The notes beneath the pieces were generated by a model, which saw only the letters and a list, made by a program, of their open reading frames with translations, was not told where the DNA came from and did not search any database. From the IMG/VR virus record IMGVR_UViG_3300010397_000043, positions 1 to 64,000 of that record: a stretch of 64,000 nt of DNA; one strand, 5' to 3'. This document shows, piece after piece, positions 62,018-64,000 of this stretch (the stretch's first letter is position 1; every line of letters begins with the position of its first letter). Origin of the DNA: a virus. Position numbers and translations under genes: made by a program.

Positions 62018-64000
62018 ATGGCCCTGGACCTCGACTTCGAGACTTTCTGCGAGCTGAACGTCCGCACGGTGGGCGCGTACCGGTACGCCAGCCACCCAAG
62101 CTGTGAAGTGCTGGTGTTGTGCTACTCCATTGACAACGGGCCGGTGCGCCGCTGGGTGCCCTACGCCGATGGCCCGGACGCACCCCCGCGCCCGCTGCCC
62201 AGGGCCCTGCGCCGCTACATCGAGGACACCGATGGTGAGCTGATCGCGCACAACAGCCAGTTTGAAATGTGCATCTGGCATTACGTGATGGAGCGGCTGC
62301 ACGATGCCCCGCCCATCGCGCCGCATCGATGGGTATGCACTGCGGCCATGGCGGCGGCATGCGGCTTGCCCCGTAGCCTGGACGGTGCAGCGATGGCGAT
62401 GCAGTTGCAGCACCAGAAGAACAAGGAAGGCGCACGACTGCTCAACATCTTCGCCAAGCCGCGCAAGCCCACGAAGCTGAACAAGGCGACCCGCACCTAC
62501 CCCTGGGACCGGCCCGACGAATTCGAGAAGCTGTGCGAGTACTGCGAGGACGACGTTCGTGCCGAGGCCGAGCTTTATGAGCGCCTGCCGAAGCTGTCCA
62601 AGTACGAGCGCCGGGTGTTCGCCAAAGATATTGAGATGAACAGCCGTGGCCTGCCGCTGGACGTGCGGGCCGTGAAGACCGGGTTTCGCCTGCTGACCGA
62701 ACTGGAGCGGCGGAACAAGAACCGTGTCGAGCAGTTGACCGGCGGTATACGTGCCACGCAGCGCGACAAGATGCTGGAGCATTTCAAGTCGCTGGGCGTC
62801 GAACTGGAAAACCTGCAGGCCAAGACGATCCGCGACCTGATTACGGCCCAGAAGGAAATACTGCCTGACGCGGCGGTCGAGCTACTGCTGCTGCGGATCG
62901 AGGGCGGCAAGGCTTCGACCAAGAAGCTGAAGAAGATGCTGGAGGTCATGCTCAAAGACGGGCGTGTCCGAGGTGCCTTCCTGTACTGGGGTGCGCACTG
63001 TGTACCCGGGGATACCGAAGTGCTGACCCGTAGCGGCTGGGTGCCTATCAAAGACTGGGATGGCAAGAGTGAGATCGCGCAAGTAAACGAGCAACTCGAA
63101 ACACAGTTCTTGCCCGGCAAGAAATTTGTCGGCCCAGTAGCAGATCGCTGGCTTCAAGTACGAACGGAGATGTTTACGGGGGACTTTACGCTCGGGCACA
63201 CGATGCCATACTTCCATAAACACAACGGTTCCTTCCAGTATGAAAAAGCTGGTGTGTTCGCCACTCGGGCCCGTCGCAGTGTCCCCGTATCTACTGTTAT
63301 GCCTAGCACCGGTGCGTTGAACGCAGTGCAGATGCGTGTGCTAACAATGGTCCAGGCCGATGGGCACTTCGCCAAAGGCAAGAACCAGGGCATGCTCCTC
63401 TTTACGTTCAAAAAAGAACGGAAGATCGAACGCTGTCAGAAACTTCTTGCGGAAGCTGGTATACCGTGTCGGGTGCGTGGCCCATACGCGAGCGGCAACG
63501 TGGCTGTGAAGATAAGCCGAAAAGACGTTCCGCATTGGCTAACCGAAGAACGTAAATCGTTTGGCCCATGGGTACTTGATAGTACCCCTGCGGCTCGACT
63601 TGCATTGATCGAAGAGGCAGCGTTCTGGGATGGATGTACCGACCCGCGCAACGAGTTCTTTTCGTACAGCTATTCAACTACGGACCCTGTAAGTGCCGAG
63701 TGGCTGCAGACGGTAGCGCATTTGACTGGGTACAGGTCTTCAATTACGATGCGTGATCGCGGACGCGAAGGCTGGAAGGATTCCTATCGAGTACATGTCT
63801 GGCAAGGTAATAGTGCTGACGTCCGTGAACATCACATGGCTGTTGTTACCGAAAGGCGTAAGACGTACTGCGCAGAAACGCAGACTGGGTATTGGCTTGC
63901 TAGACACAACGGTCATATATTCGTTACTGGGAATACGGGCCGGTACGCCGGCAAGCTAATCCAGCCGCAGAACTTCACGCGCGGCGAGTACACGCCGTAT
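62018..64000 (+). CDS. DNA polymerase I-type (family A) with intein, 3' end outside window
   Basis: The frame is open to the right edge (661 codons). The N-terminus (ALDLDFETFCEL, HNSQFEMCIWHYVM, CEYCEDDVRAEAELY) is a 3'-5' exonuclease domain of phage family A polymerases. The polymerase part begins near residue 205 (YERRVFAKDIEMNSRGLPLD). After FLYWGAH (residue 327) the intein (328-639) interrupts; the host sequence resumes TGRYAGKLIQPQNF, the motif A/1 region (GRxxGxxxQxQN). No strong ribosome site precedes the ATG. It should replicate the phage DNA after splicing. Confidence 0.9.
   Translation, partial: MALDLDFETFCELNVRTVGAYRYASHPSCEVLVLCYSIDNGPVRRWVPYADGPDAPPRPLPRALRRYIEDTDGELIAHNSQFEMCIWHYVMERLHDAPPIAPHRWVCTAAMAAACGLPRSLDGAAMAMQLQHQKNKEGARLLNIFAKPRKPTKLNKATRTYPWDRPDEFEKLCEYCEDDVRAEAELYERLPKLSKYERRVFAKDIEMNSRGLPLDVRAVKTGFRLLTELERRNKNRVEQLTGGIRATQRDKMLEHFKSLGVELENLQAKTIRDLITAQKEILPDAAVELLLLRIEGGKASTKKLKKMLEVMLKDGRVRGAFLYWGAHCVPGDTEVLTRSGWVPIKDWDGKSEIAQVNEQLETQFLPGKKFVGPVADRWLQVRTEMFTGDFTLGHTMPYFHKHNGSFQYEKAGVFATRARRSVPVSTVMPSTGALNAVQMRVLTMVQADGHFAKGKNQGMLLFTFKKERKIERCQKLLAEAGIPCRVRGPYASGNVAVKISRKDVPHWLTEERKSFGPWVLDSTPAARLALIEEAAFWDGCTDPRNEFFSYSYSTTDPVSAEWLQTVAHLTGYRSSITMRDRGREGWKDSYRVHVWQGNSADVREHHMAVVTERRKTYCAETQTGYWLARHNGHIFVTGNTGRYAGKLIQPQNFTRGEYTPY
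62999..63934 (+). other. Intein with homing endonuclease-like domain in DNA polymerase
   Basis: A 312-residue insert starts with Cys (CVPGDTEVLTRSGWVPI, block A), has TLGHTMPYF (block B) and ends YCAETQTGYWLARHNGHIFV / TGN before Thr (blocks F and G). A LAGLIDADG-like endonuclease segment lies in the middle (LTMVQADGHFAKGKNQGML and FWDGCTDPRNEFFSY). The insertion point YWGAH|TGRYAG is a known hot spot for inteins in family A polymerases. Penultimate residue is Gly, not His. Confidence 0.85.

Noticed and set aside
61741-62067. Minus-strand 108-codon frame with RLESNQRPSGYI-like sequence
   Set aside because: This peptide is the well-known antisense translation of a tRNA gene, not a protein.

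Overview
The window is one contiguous piece of a GC-rich tailed bacteriophage genome with a siphovirus-type virion. It carries a long-tail module with a tape measure protein, a frameshifted tail assembly chaperone, a lambda J-like tip protein and an HK97-type capsid, protease and portal set. The spanin pair and GH19 endolysin point to a Gram-negative host. The high GC content suggests a beta- or gammaproteobacterium, but the host cannot be fixed from the sequence. There is no integrase, excisionase or recognisable CI-type repressor, so nothing here shows a temperate lifestyle. Both window edges cut genes: a tail fibre on the left and DNA polymerase on the right.

Layout. (1) 1-31467, minus strand: tail fibres and receptor-binding candidates (1-5897), the lysis cassette (6269-8200: Rz with nested Rz1, a small protein, GH19 endolysin, two membrane proteins), a second tail protein, tail tip and minor tail genes, tape measure, chaperone, tube, head-tail connectors, a repetitive fibre-like protein, portal, major capsid protein, prohead protease, DUF6527-like protein, large and small terminase and an HNH nuclease. 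(2) 31468-34356: two long non-coding stretches around four small plus-strand genes. One contains an AT-rich array of direct and inverted repeats that is the best origin candidate. (3) 34357-41450, minus strand: a cluster of about 18 small genes of unknown function with a shared leader motif. (4) 41451-42451: 1 kb without a convincing gene, rich in hairpins, possibly a structured RNA. (5) 42452-44554, minus strand: primase/helicase. (6) 44932-54700, plus strand: a small-gene operon opening with eight tandem paralogs that share a CGTxxC..LGWAC core, then many small membrane, zinc-binding and unknown proteins, closed by a tRNA-like structure and a decayed homing endonuclease. (7) 55740-64000, plus strand: replication and nucleic-acid module (ParB-like protein, DUF2800 nuclease, DUF2815 ssDNA-binding protein, histone-H1-like and winged-helix proteins, tRNA-Trp, an unusual interrupted tRNA, and a family A DNA polymerase split by an intein).

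Two features tie the regions together. A 15-bp palindrome, ATTACC-N3-GGTAAT, occurs eight times, at operon starts or between genes inside the plus operon. In three places a second palindrome with the core GGGTTTACCC lies beside it. This looks like a phage-wide regulatory network. Several proteins carry lysine/alanine/proline-rich tails like histone H1, so DNA compaction or nucleic-acid scaffolding may be a theme of this phage.
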